Assembly: GCA_000349905.1 (NCBI GenBank)
Contig: KB722740.1
Location: 659,133 to 723,132 of the forward strand
Direction of reading: 5' to 3'
Length of the DNA: 64,000 nucleotides
DNA from: Volvariella volvacea V23
Lineage: Eukaryota > Basidiomycota > Agaricomycetes > Agaricales > Pluteaceae
Position 1 is the stretch's first letter. Each line of letters starts with the position of its first letter. The notes under the pieces are model-generated. The model did not search any database, was not told the origin of the DNA, and saw nothing but the letters and a program-made list of their open reading frames with translations. This document shows positions 24,383 through 34,464 of this stretch, in pieces. The position numbers were made by a program, and so were the translations under genes.

Positions 24383-24657
24383 AGTACAGGGAAAGTATAA
24401 CTAGAGAAGAAGGGAACTATTGCAGATGGATGAGCAACACGGATATACACAAGACAAACTCAGGCTGGGCAGATGTGTCGGCATTCACGCCGGAGACGAT
24501 TCGAAACATAATTTTGCTGACGGCAAATCGTACTTCCCGGGATTCAACTTCCCTGCAGTCCATTCACACCGCTGCTCAAGGGCTTCACTTTGACACGGTC
24601 GTAAGCCACTGAATCCTATTATGCAGAGGAGAGTAACAGCGGGGGTATAGGTAGTGA

Positions 24658-26141
24658 TCACTTGATCTCCAATAATTTTACCTCTGAATTAGACATTAGT
24701 GTCCTGCTTTCCGCCAGTTGAATAGTGTAGCTACTTACCGAAGCGGAGTGTAGAGCGCGGGGGTATATTTCCCGTGGCCCGGTCTCCGTACCCGAGGGAA
24801 GGTGGGATAACCAAGACGCGTTCACCCCCTACTTGCATACCAACGATACCCTCGTCCCAGCCTTTAATTACCTCATTCTTCCCCAGCTTGAAGCGGAACT
24901 GTGGCGATGTTGAAAATCAGCACAATGTGAAGGATATATGGCCTACTCACAGGTTTGCCTTTTGTGTTGCTATCAAACACCTTGCCATTGGGTAGCTTAC
25001 CGATATAGCGAACGGAGATCGTGTTGCCTTTCTTTGCAGCTGGACCCGTACCAACCTTGTGGTCGGTAATCTTTAATCCACCAGGGAGCTCTCTCTCAAC
25101 ACGCTTCTTTAAACTCCCCTTGTCTGCACTTTTCTCGTTCTTCTCTGCGTTATCCGCGTTATTCTCCTTTTTCTCGTTGCCATCTACAGCTTTCTCTTTC
25201 TTCTCCTTCTTCTCCCTCTTAACATCTTTCTCCTTCTCTCTATGTTCCTCATTCTTTTCGTTTTTCTTGGACTCTACATCTCCCGCACTAGGGACGGCCT
25301 TTCCATCTGTATTTTTTTGCTTCTTGGGAGCCGTTTCCTTTTTATCATCCACGTCCATATCATCGGATGGACGAGCACGCTTTGCCTTTTTTGGTCCCTC
25401 CTCAACGATCTCCTCAAAACGGCTACCAAGCTTGGTTGGATGCAACACCAAAGACTTTAGTGAATCTCACCTGGCATCGCTTTCTAGCTCCTCGTCATCG
25501 AGTTCTACATCTGAATCGTCATCATCGAAGCCATATTCATTCATACTCAAGTCCGAATCATCATCGGGAGGATTGTCAAAACCGCCTTGCACTGTTAGTA
25601 GCAGTTAGGAACATATGGTGACGTCATGTGACTTGGCCTCACCGATGTAATTCCCGGTAAGATAAATCGTACTAAAGGGACTGTGAATATCATCACTTAG
25701 GCTATGAATGCGCAAACGCATACTTTTTGCCAGATAGTTTGAATGAATACTTTTGGGATGCGGAAAGAACTAGATTTGTTGTGGTTTGTTCGATCTGAAA
25801 ATGTGCATGATATTTCGGTTGCAACTTGGGAGAATTTTATGAGCGACGAACTTTTCCTGGTGTCAAGGAACATAAGATGGTGGTAGTTTCTTCACTCTCT
25901 TCCTCGTCCTCCTCGTCTTCTCCATCAGGGGAAGCGGTGTATATTAGCTTAACAGTCGTCCGAGAATTAGAATCGTCCAATTCATCGCCCAGAGCTGCGT
26001 TCGTAATACAAATGTCTTCATCAGGAATAATAACTTCTTCTTTACCGGGAACGAGGGCACGACTCCTACAAGAAATTGATTAGGGAGAAGCAACAAGAAC
26101 ACTGAGAATAGCACGTACCAGATACTGACAGCAACGGCCAT
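24658..26141 (-). CDS. FK506-binding protein, nucleolar FPR3/FPR4 (FKBP39) type
   Basis: Peptidyl-prolyl isomerase that acts on nucleosomes and rDNA chromatin. N-terminal nucleoplasmin-like domain: '[17 protein letters not shown]', '[14 protein letters not shown]', '[10 protein letters not shown]', '[17 protein letters not shown]', '[10 protein letters not shown]'. Two acidic tracts follow ('[17 protein letters not shown]'), then a Lys/Glu-rich linker of about 110 residues. The C-terminal FKBP domain has '[19 protein letters not shown]', '[21 protein letters not shown]', '[20 protein letters not shown]', 'PPSLGYGDR' and ends 'FEVKLLEIK'. All the usual active-site residues of the FKBP fold appear. 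Eight or so exons. Twelve A residues lie directly upstream of the start codon. A 195-codon frame on the plus strand at 25021-25608 is the low-complexity mirror of the linker. Confidence 0.92.
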
Positions 26142-26283
26142 TTTTTTTTTTTTACTTGCTTTAAGATGAAGTCCTTTCAGCCGTCGAGCCACAAAAAAGA
26201 TATGGATATGGATAAAGCCGAAACTCCGCCTGAATTGAGAGCCTGACACAGTTGGCCTAATCGAGCGGTTATGCAGAGTCCTG
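26142..26283. promoter_or_regulatory. Compact divergent promoter, FKBP / ARPC4
   Basis: 142 bp between opposed start codons. A run of 12 T on the plus strand (26142-26153) directly abuts the FKBP start, giving its mRNA an oligo(A) leader. No TATA box seen. Confidence 0.5.
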
Positions 26284-27108
26284 ATGGTATGTGTCCTAGT
26301 TGCGAATGCTATCTATGTTATGGCTAATGTGTTATTAGTCTAACGTCCTCAGACCATATCTTGCAGCAGTTAGATCAACGCTGACAGCCGCGCTTACGTT
26401 GGAGAACTTCTCCTCCCAGGTCTCCCGTCACTCATTACACCCAATTGCTATGAGTTAACTATATCCTCTGTCCAGGTTGTCGAACGACACAACAAACCCG
26501 AAGTCGAAGCCGGGTAAAGTTTATCTACAGTCCCCATTTTTGTTCTTCCTTTGATTGTATTTTGCAGCGGATCGCGGGAGGTGCTCTTAAATCCACTGAT
26601 CATATCTCGGAATGAGAACGAACGTGTCTTGATTGAACCCTCCGTCAATTCCATTCGACTCAGCATTAAGATCAAGCAAGCTGATGAAATAGAAAGGATA
26701 CTGTGCCATAAGTTTACCCGATTCATGATGCAGCGGGCGGAGAGTTTCATAGTGCTGAGGCGGAAACCTGTACAAGTACGTAGTACCTCCGTGGATACTT
26801 CTGTGCGAGTCCTAATCCACGTCTAGGGCTATGATATCTCGTTCTTAATCACCAACACGCACTCGGAAACTATGCTGAAGCACAAGATCGTTGATTTTAT
26901 TATTCAGTATGCTGCCCTCTGGTGTCTGATACATCTCATTTTAAACATCCCCGCAGATTCATGGAGGAAGTAGACAAAGAGATCAGTGAGATGAAGCTTA
27001 GTTTAAATGCCCGAGCACGTATCGTTGCAGAGTCTTATCTGACTGCTGTAGGTTTTATATCTATCCCTTACTGTCATCATTCTCACGGGCTTTCAGTTCA
27101 ATGCATAA
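26284..27108 (+). CDS. ARC19: Actin-related protein 2/3 complex subunit 4 (ARPC4, p20)
   Basis: Core subunit of the Arp2/3 complex that nucleates branched actin. Exons 26284-26286, 26339-26419, 26476-26513, 26569-26775, 26827-26906, 26957-27047 and 27097-27108. Exon 1 is only the start codon. The spliced protein reads '[19 protein letters not shown]', '[16 protein letters not shown]', '[15 protein letters not shown]', '[20 protein letters not shown]', '[17 protein letters not shown]', '[26 protein letters not shown]', '[12 protein letters not shown]' and stops after 'TAFNA'. This matches the family over its entire length (about 170 aa). It converges with the acetyltransferase gene 107 bp away. 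Confidence 0.95.
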
Positions 27109-27215
27109 TGCCTGAGTATCCAACAACCCTGTATTCTCTCTGACATCAACGCCTGTTTCATAGTTATATGCAACGTGACCATTACTACTTCAACGCCAAA
27201 TTTCCATCAAGTGCT

Positions 27216-27827
27216 CTATGGATCGGATACTAAGCCAAGACGACGTTGTAATCTATTTCTGATTTCACTCTTCCACTCTCTGCCCAAAATGCTATATCCT
27301 CTAACATCACCATACGTGTCTTCCCCAAGCTTCCAACACTCCCTTCTCTCTGCCTCCAGTCTTGCGCCTGCGACTTTCTCCAGCCAATTTCTCATCGGGA
27401 TATTTTCCGCTGATGTTTCGAAAGTTGCCCTGTGAAACTTTCTCTCCTCGAAAACGTATTCCAGGAGGGTATACAACGCATCTGTCGCGATATTTCTCCC
27501 ATGAATTTCGGGGTGAACCATAATCCCTACTTCGCAGGAGTTGTGGAGCGTGTCTATGTGAAATATCCCTGTCATGCCTCCAAGCACCTGGCCCCCATTG
27601 TCTTCGAGGGACAGAATGTAAAAATCCAAAATTTTAGGGTCTTCAGCTCGTTCCTCTCGACGTTTGGCTACTTCCTCTGGGGAGATATTTGGAGGAAAAA
27701 ATTGGAGATGGCGTCGACTTCCTTCGTGCGACCGCAATACAGAGATCTCTGCGTCGTAATCCGGTGCCGGTGGGATGAGTCTCATCTTCCCAGATCGTGA
27801 GTTCAAATGGACGTTATGCTGGCGCAT
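27216..27827 (-). CDS. GNAT-family N-acetyltransferase (RimJ/RimL-like)
   Basis: Single-exon gene of 203 aa, unusual in this intron-rich window. The fold is that of RimJ/RimL-type acetyl-CoA transferases: N-terminal 'MRLIPPAPDYDAEISVLRS', beta strands 'DFYILSLEDNGGQVLGGMTGIF', the acetyl-CoA motif 'CEVGIMVHPEIHGRNIATDAL' (residues about 110-130), 'YVFEERKFHRATFETSAEN' and 'MRNWLEKVAGARLEAERR'. Substrate unknown; relatives act on N-termini or small amines. The start at 27827 is the first ATG; a second at codon 15 would also leave the domain complete. Confidence 0.85.
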   Translation of the reverse strand: MRQHNVHLNSRSGKMRLIPPAPDYDAEISVLRSHEGSRRHLQFFPPNISPEEVAKRREERAEDPKILDFYILSLEDNGGQVLGGMTGIFHIDTLHNSCEVGIMVHPEIHGRNIATDALYTLLEYVFEERKFHRATFETSAENIPMRNWLEKVAGARLEAERRECWKLGEDTYGDVRGYSILGREWKSEIRNRLQRRLGLVSDP

Positions 27828-27984
27828 CTGTAGGTACGGATGTTGTCGGACGCAATCGGATGGTCGTTGTTAAAAACTGTGAAATTAGCTCGGCTTATAT
27901 ATTGTATTGTACAGGTGAAATTGGCAATTGGGCTACATATGGGGTAACTGCACGCATCAGATGCGATGGCACAGTAAATCATGG

Positions 27985-30900
27985 CTAATTATCACTGCCG
28001 CGTCGTAGGCCAAAAAGTTCAACAAGGTCTGTCCTCGAGGTGAGTGGGATGGTGGGACAGGTTGATAGAGTAGGGACAAACCTTGAAGCCGTGCTTCTCG
28101 TCGTTCCCGCTCCGTCTCCCTAGCTTTGATGCCTGAAAACGCCTAATCACACGGGACCGGCTTAATTAGCCTAATGATCAACCTCACAAATGTAATACAT
28201 ACTTCTTTAATCAATCGCTTCTTTCGGCCCTGAATTTCCATAACTTTGGATTCAACTGTGTCCTCTGCAATGAGTTGATAGACGTGTACAGGTTTCTTCT
28301 GGCCGATCCGGTTGACTCGGTCAATAGCTTGACTTTCTATGCTTTCCTGTACTAGTGTGTTTGTCTCGGATTCACCATGGGGTAGAGTATACTTTACCTG
28401 CCACCAACTGAACAGCATTGAAAAAAGTAAGACCGACTTGAGCGTCCTTAGAGATGCTGGGGAACTCACGGGTCCATCCTATGCAGCAAGTTATCGGTGT
28501 GCTAAAGCGGGTATCAAAGCTGGTAAGACCACTCACAAATAGACATTATTAGCAACTGGATATTATAAAGATCAGTTCCTGACCCTGAGAAATCGCTGTT
28601 GACTTGCCTGTCAGATTAAGACCAAGGGCACCCTGTGCAATAAGATATCGAATCAGCATTCTGATTACGAGTAGTAGGCCGTGACTTACAGCTTTAAGCG
28701 AAATAAGCATTACTCGTGGATTGACCTCAGTTTCGTCTTCTGAGTCATACGATTGTGACATTCCAGGCTCGCCCATGAATGGGACGGAAAAGCGGGCGAT
28801 AGCTTCTTCACGTCGTTTGGCGGACATTTGCCCATCAAAGCGAATAAAAGGTATTCTACTAAGGTTGAAGGGAGAATCGAAATTTCCTACAATAAGGACG
28901 TACTTTTCTGCCTCAAGAACCTCACCAATCTGTTGACGAGGATAAGTCAAATGCTGTTGTATGCATTTCAATTACATTACCTTGTCCAGAAAGGTGGTAA
29001 ACTGAGAAAACACCAGTGATTTCTCACCCGGGGCGGTCAAGCGCAGTAGGTGAAGCAATTGATTGATTTTCGCGGATGGAGTCAGCGGATGTGAATCTAA
29101 CGGGTCCTCCTGTGTCAAGGGCAGTTGCGTAAGTTCTGGTGGTGGTGGTTCGTATAAATCGGTCAATGTCAATGGGCGGCGATCCTGCCGATATTGCCAA
29201 ATAATTTCAATATATATGTTTAGCACCTCATAACACAGAAGTTCAAGAGACGAACCATAGGACACTTTGATGCACGAGAAATCGCTTCAGTTATGCTATA
29301 ACAAAGATGAATATATGACTGAGTGGTATTCTAGCAATTCTTCGCGTACCAAGGAAGACAGAAGCAATGCGCACAACTCGTGATCCGGGCATTTTCTAGG
29401 ACAGAGAAACAAATAGGGCATTCTTCGCAATCTTCGATAGCTTGAGCCAGTATGCGCTGTAAACGAGCCTTCTCCTCGGGGGAAAGGACCACTTTACCGT
29501 GCCCAGATAGATCTGAGCCCAAGCGGAGACCATCTAAATAGCTCTTTGGAACCAAACCTGGGTGCAACGCCAACTGTCGAAGACGCGTAAGCATGCTGAG
29601 TGCATTGGCATGAATCTAAAGCCTGTTTAGCACGCATTAGAAGCGCACTTGAAGATTTCATACCAAAGCTCTATTCTCGTTATTTATCAGGGCCTCGAAG
29701 CGTTGCCGAGATATTTTCTCAACCTCATCATATATTTTCTATATCTTGTTAGCTTGGTCTGTATCATTTTAAGGAGTATCAACATACCCTCGATCCTTCG
29801 TCCAGTGCAACTGGGATAAGTATCATCTCCACCTATTAAGTTGAGCACATTAGCGCTTCTGCAGTATGAAATACTAACCGGCGGTAAAGGGATCAGGGGA
29901 TTCCCTTTGCTATCTTGCATCTACAAACTACTTTAGTAAATTTTCAAACCAGCGGCGACGCTCACCTCTTTGGTGCGTCGAATACATATGTGGCTCATAA
30001 GGGCCTGAACAAATTGTCAAGCATTAGAAGGAACAAAATGAGATCGGGACTGACTCTCAGCAATTCGGCACCAGACGTTTGTCCTGCCTTCAGAGGTCGC
30101 AGTAACAGCCTTGTGAAGAAATCACTGTCATCAAGGGGTTTGCAAATCTTCAAAAAAGTAAGTAGTGATCCAAGGTCCTGCAAACGTGTTATTCAAATTC
30201 TGCATATTCGGTGAGCATACATCTACCCTTGGTGAGTTTATCTACCCGATGACAGATAAGCATTAGATATCAGTTGTAAAAAGGGATCGTTGAGACCACT
30301 GACAATTGGGGTTCCGGTCAAAGCCCAGCGACGTTGGGCTTGCAATGCGCACACTGCTTGAGCCGCTTTGGTCTTCGGGTTTCGTATGGTGTGCCCTTCA
30401 TCCAAAATAACCCTCTAGTGGTCGAGAGTAACTGAATTATTCCTATCCAGGGGAGTTATCAACAAACCTTCCACTTGACAGAAAATAGGGGCCGGTCCAG
30501 TTTCCTCTTCTTCGTGCTCGATTCCCCACCATCTGCATGCTCTCCAGTAACGGTCTGGTATGTCGTTATCACGACGTCGAACGCAGACAATTCTTGCGCC
30601 GACAAAGAGCGGGTTGCCCCATAGTACACATAGGAAGTAAGTGACCCGGGCATGCAGTGGTCCTCTATTTGCTTCTCCCAATTAGACAGCACGGAGAGAG
30701 GAACAACTGTACGTCGTCATTCTATCGCTATTGCAAAAGGGCTGGAGAGGGCTGTTACATACCAATCAGAGTGCTGTTCGAATGGTCAGGAGGATTATCC
30801 GCCTTTGTTGCTAGAATCAAACTGATCATAGTGAGCGTTTTACCCTGAAACTCGAGTTAATATAATATAAACTATAAAAGTACAGGCTGTACCAGGCCCT

Positions 30901-32924
30901 AGTTGGGGGAAGGGAGTAAGTTAAAGAAAAATAACCATGACTTTCAGAAGGTCGACCTACCATAGCATCTGCACATAAAGCACCTCGACCCAGAGCCGGG
31001 GGATTGTCCTGTGGTGTCTTCGTTGCAACTGCACCAGGGATTCAGTTTTAAAGCAGGCAGGGTAGCTATTGCCATACTGTTGTAATAATACGACTAAATT
31101 CATTTCAGTCAGCGAAAGACAGGTTGGTCATCGAGGGTACAACCTTAATCCCGAGTTTTCGCAGCTGCCAGAACTGAACGGGTTCATCCATTTCCTTCTG
31201 GGGTAATTCAGGATATTCATGTCTAATAGCCCATTGCAATGCCTGTGACTAAAGGGAGTTGAACATGAATACCCAAGGCAATCAGAGAACACGTTACTTG
31301 GTGCTTCATAAGGTCCACTCTCAGTTGTCCATTCTTGATGCCAGGCGGGTTAGGGTGAACAGGGAGCTCCAGAATGTCAGTGACGGTGCAAAGACTATCG
31401 AGGAGAGAACTTCTGCGACTTTCGTCACTGACTCTCTCGAGGCCAGATATAATTTGTTGCAACTCAGCAGCATTGCGAAGGGCGACTTCCTGCCTTTTAG
31501 CTGCTTCAAGCTGTGCTTGAGCTACCTTGTGGGCCGCTTGGGTACTGGAACTAGCCACAGGGTAGGGAACAGGTGTGACACCAGGCACAGCGGGCGCTCG
31601 ACCTCTGCTAGAAGTCTCTGAGCGAGCAGGGAAGCCACGTTGGTGGGGCGTCGCCCAAATTAGGAGCGGTTCTAATTCTTCGCGTTTGCTGGGCTGACCA
31701 TAGAATTTTAGTATTCTGTTCGACGTTAGTGCTTCGCTCTTCTAATACGTACAAGGCGCTTACGAACATGGAAAGGTTGTATTTCTTGCGTCCTGACACT
31801 GGAAAGAATAGTTGTACAATAATAAATTTAATATGAATAGGGCACTTACTATTCCCATCTTTCATCACCCCTTCAACCGAGATTAATTTGCTATCCATGA
31901 GCGGGGCAAGTTTTGCCACTACATTCCGAGGGAGATGCCCAACTTGAATTTGCCCAATATTCTTCACCTGTATTGCGTTACTGTAGCATATTTCAGTCTT
32001 CGTGGGATATTAGGCGAGCTAGGGACTTACCGATCGTAAGGATTGGAAGGCTCTCGTACTAAAATTACTTCTTCGTCCGGCCCTACCATTCCTACATTTT
32101 CGTCAATTATAGGAAAAAATGCATCAAAACAAAACCAATGCTTACCATCGTAATACTGTATTCCAACAACATTTGTCTTCATGACGCAATAGAGCTCATC
32201 TTTAGGTTCCTCCTCCACTATTTCATCAACTTGTAACACGGGAGTTTCTACTTGCCGTGATGTCGATGGGATTGGTGTTGAAGCCACATCTGCCTTCCGT
32301 TTTAGAGGCCGGATCCCAGCTAACTTGGTCACTACGGATGACGAAGATGTAACTTGTCTACTATCCAGAGTGGTTGGGGGTGGCCTTGTATCCACCGCAC
32401 GAATAACCGCTGAGGGAGGTACATCAGCAGGATCAAGTCTCCCAGCTGCTACGGCTTGGCGTATCTTTTGCCTGTCTTTTGACCTAGGAAGTGAAGGTAT
32501 CAACAGACATACTTACTAAATGTGATTGAATGACAGACCGTAACTCTTCGAAACCTGAAACTGAATCTAGCTCCACCCCAGCCAGCTCACTGAGAATTGC
32601 GGGTGTAATGCAACCCCTATCTATGGATTAATTACAGTCCCAACAACCCACCAACGACGCACCAGTGCCTCCATTCTACGGTTTCACCAAACTCGCTGGG
32701 AATCGCTTTTCCATATCGCAAGGTTCCTGCAGGAAGTATGGTTCCCTGGAATCATGGAAGATGTAATCCCTGGACGTAATGAGGCCAAAGTTGTCTGCTC
32801 ACCTGGCAGGACGGCGGGGCGTGGCACTTTGCCCTGGTACTCTTGCTATACTATATTGAGCCGTGAGAGGCAATGCGTATGCAAAATTTGTCGAACGTAC
32901 CCCAAGAAGATGGCGCGTCGCCAT
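27985..32924 (-). CDS. RAD5/HLTF-like SNF2 helicase with HIRAN, RING and PARP-type zinc finger
   Basis: DNA damage tolerance helicase and ubiquitin E3 of the Rad5/HLTF type. Spliced N-terminus from 32924: 'MATRHLLGYSKSTRAKCHA..SCQG', 'AGTLRYGKA', 'VEWRHWGCITPAIL' (a PARP-type finger C..C..W-x-H-x2-C), then 'GFEELRSKDRQKIRQAVAAGRLDPADVP'. HIRAN domain: 'VGIQYYDG' to 'LVREPSNPYDRNAIQVKN' and 'GHLPRNVVAKLAPLMD'. SNF2 motifs: 'LCADAMGLGKTLTM' (Walker A), 'VVPLSVLSNWEKQI', 'VILDEGHTIRN' (DEGH box), 'RRWALTGTPIVN'. RING: 'CEECPICFSVLENARITSCAHCFC'. C-lobe: 'KSLVFSQFTTFLD', 'FDGQMSAKRREEAI', '[24 protein letters not shown]', 'AIDRVNRIGQKKPVHVYQLIAEDTVE', ending 'DLVELFGLRRGSDN'.  About 25 exons, among them 6-, 9-, 10- and 19-nt exons, and one GC-AG intron (28556-28607). 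Stop at 27985. Confidence 0.9.
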
Positions 32925-33042
32925 CGTGGACCACTTCCGGCAACAAGGAGTGAGCTCAAGCCATACGCGACGCAATAAATGTCAAGGCGCGTCCGACGCC
33001 AAACACGTGCACACAACGCGCCTCCTAATCTCCCTCTTCACT
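32925..33042. promoter_or_regulatory. 118-bp divergent promoter, RAD5-like / NSE4, with CGCG elements
   Basis: The start codons of two genome-stability genes are 118 bp apart. The interval holds three CGCG cores (32966-32969, 32988-32991, 33017-33020) in ACGCGA, GGCGCGTC and ACGCGCC contexts, close to the MluI-cell-cycle box (ACGCGT) and E2F-like sites, plus a CACGTG E-box at 33004-33009. These suggest shared G1/S timing. Sites are seen; function is inferred. Confidence 0.5.
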
Positions 33043-34342
33043 ATGGCGAACTACTCAACTGACAGTACGTCTTCCTTTGGCTGCCAGTGCTCATGCACTC
33101 ACACTACAGAAGATCTCGCCTATGATCCAGACCAGAATCCTGAGGAGAAGAGGGCAGTGCGCAAACATTACCGTGACTTGACACGAATCGTTGAAGGTAT
33201 GCCTTTGCATGTCTTGAATGACCCCGCTTAACCTAAATATGACAAGGCAATATAAATGACCTCAGTGTTGACCAGATTCGGAGCAATCTAGATCAAGCAG
33301 ATGATCTCTTTAACAAGGGTATGACACGCATTCTGGCTAAGCAGGTCTTTATTCAGTCCCAATTGCAGTGAAGGGACCGCAGGAGGCCACATTAGATTCA
33401 CACCTCCTGCGCATGGCTTCACATCTCAGTGCACAGAAGGCGCGTGCACTCAAAAATTTAGGGGGCGGATTCGATGTAGACGAATTCCTTTCCAAGTTGG
33501 TGTCATTTATGGACGTACGAAAGCATTCACATAATCGTACAGTGGAAGGATACGAGGGGGACGAGGACGTTGAGCTTGATTGGGATAAAATTGGTAGGAG
33601 GATCCTTACAAAGAGTCGACGCGTTCCAGCTCTCGGTTTTATGTGAGTATTCTGTAACATGCCATAATTATGTTTATCTTTCTTGCCCTCAAGGCTTGGT
33701 CCTCTATCGATAGAGCAGAAAAAGCGAGCCACAGGGAAACGGGCTAAATTTGAGAAGAATAAGGAGGATGAACGAAAACCTCAAGAAATCCGAGAAGAGG
33801 ACATCTCCCGTACTCCAAATGAGACTACCAAGAATGTTGCAATTGTACGTTACCTTTAAACTTACTTCAGCCATTTGCTTACACGAGGGTAGTTGGAACA
33901 ACTTCTCCAGGATGAACTTGAACCCATAAACATTTTCCGCTTTGTCATCAACCCGCACGACTTCGCCCAATCTGTTGAGAACATCTTCCATCTTTCGTTC
34001 CTCATCAGAGATGGCAAGGTCTCGCTTGAAATAGATGAGATGGGAGAGCCGCTTATAAGTGAGTCTTGCATTGAGTATCATGAAGGGGCAAATAGTTTGA
34101 GTAACTGGGATGAAGTGCTCTGCGAGCAACCGAGCGATCAGGACTACGAAGGCGGCCTCAAGAAGAGGCAGATGGTTCTAGAGTTTGATATGGCAATCTG
34201 GAAGGTATGCACATAACACTGTTATGACGTTATTTTTGCTCAGACGGCGAAGCGTGCAATTGAGGTATTTAATATCACAGAACCAAAGATACCTGCAAGA
34301 CCTAAAGCGCAAACAAGGATAGGAGATAAGTGGTATGGTTGA
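33043..34342 (+). CDS. NSE4: Non-SMC element 4 (NSE4), kleisin of the SMC5/6 complex
   Basis: Kleisin subunit bridging the SMC5 and SMC6 heads, essential for recombination repair. Exons from 33043; intron 1 follows 'NYSTD'. The protein reads '[21 protein letters not shown]', '[28 protein letters not shown]' (N-terminal kleisin helix), '[15 protein letters not shown]', '[14 protein letters not shown]', '[33 protein letters not shown]' and the C-terminal winged helix '[37 protein letters not shown]'. It ends '[10 protein letters not shown]'. About 330 aa, six or seven exons. (Family motifs were read from adjacent exons.) Convergent with the gelsolin-type gene. Confidence 0.92.
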
Positions 34343-34464
34343 TATGCATAAATAAGAATAATTATTGTTTACACTACCACATTGTGAAAGCGTTATTTAA
34401 TAATGTATCCTATCATCACAGTTCGTCAGGTCGTAACATTTCGTGCATCCCATGTCTCATCAAT

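Noticed and set aside
25021..25608. 195-codon Ser/Phe/Leu-rich plus-strand frame.
   Set aside because: Exact antisense of the Lys/Glu-rich FKBP linker (AAG/GAG codons read backwards as CTT/CTC), a composition artefact.
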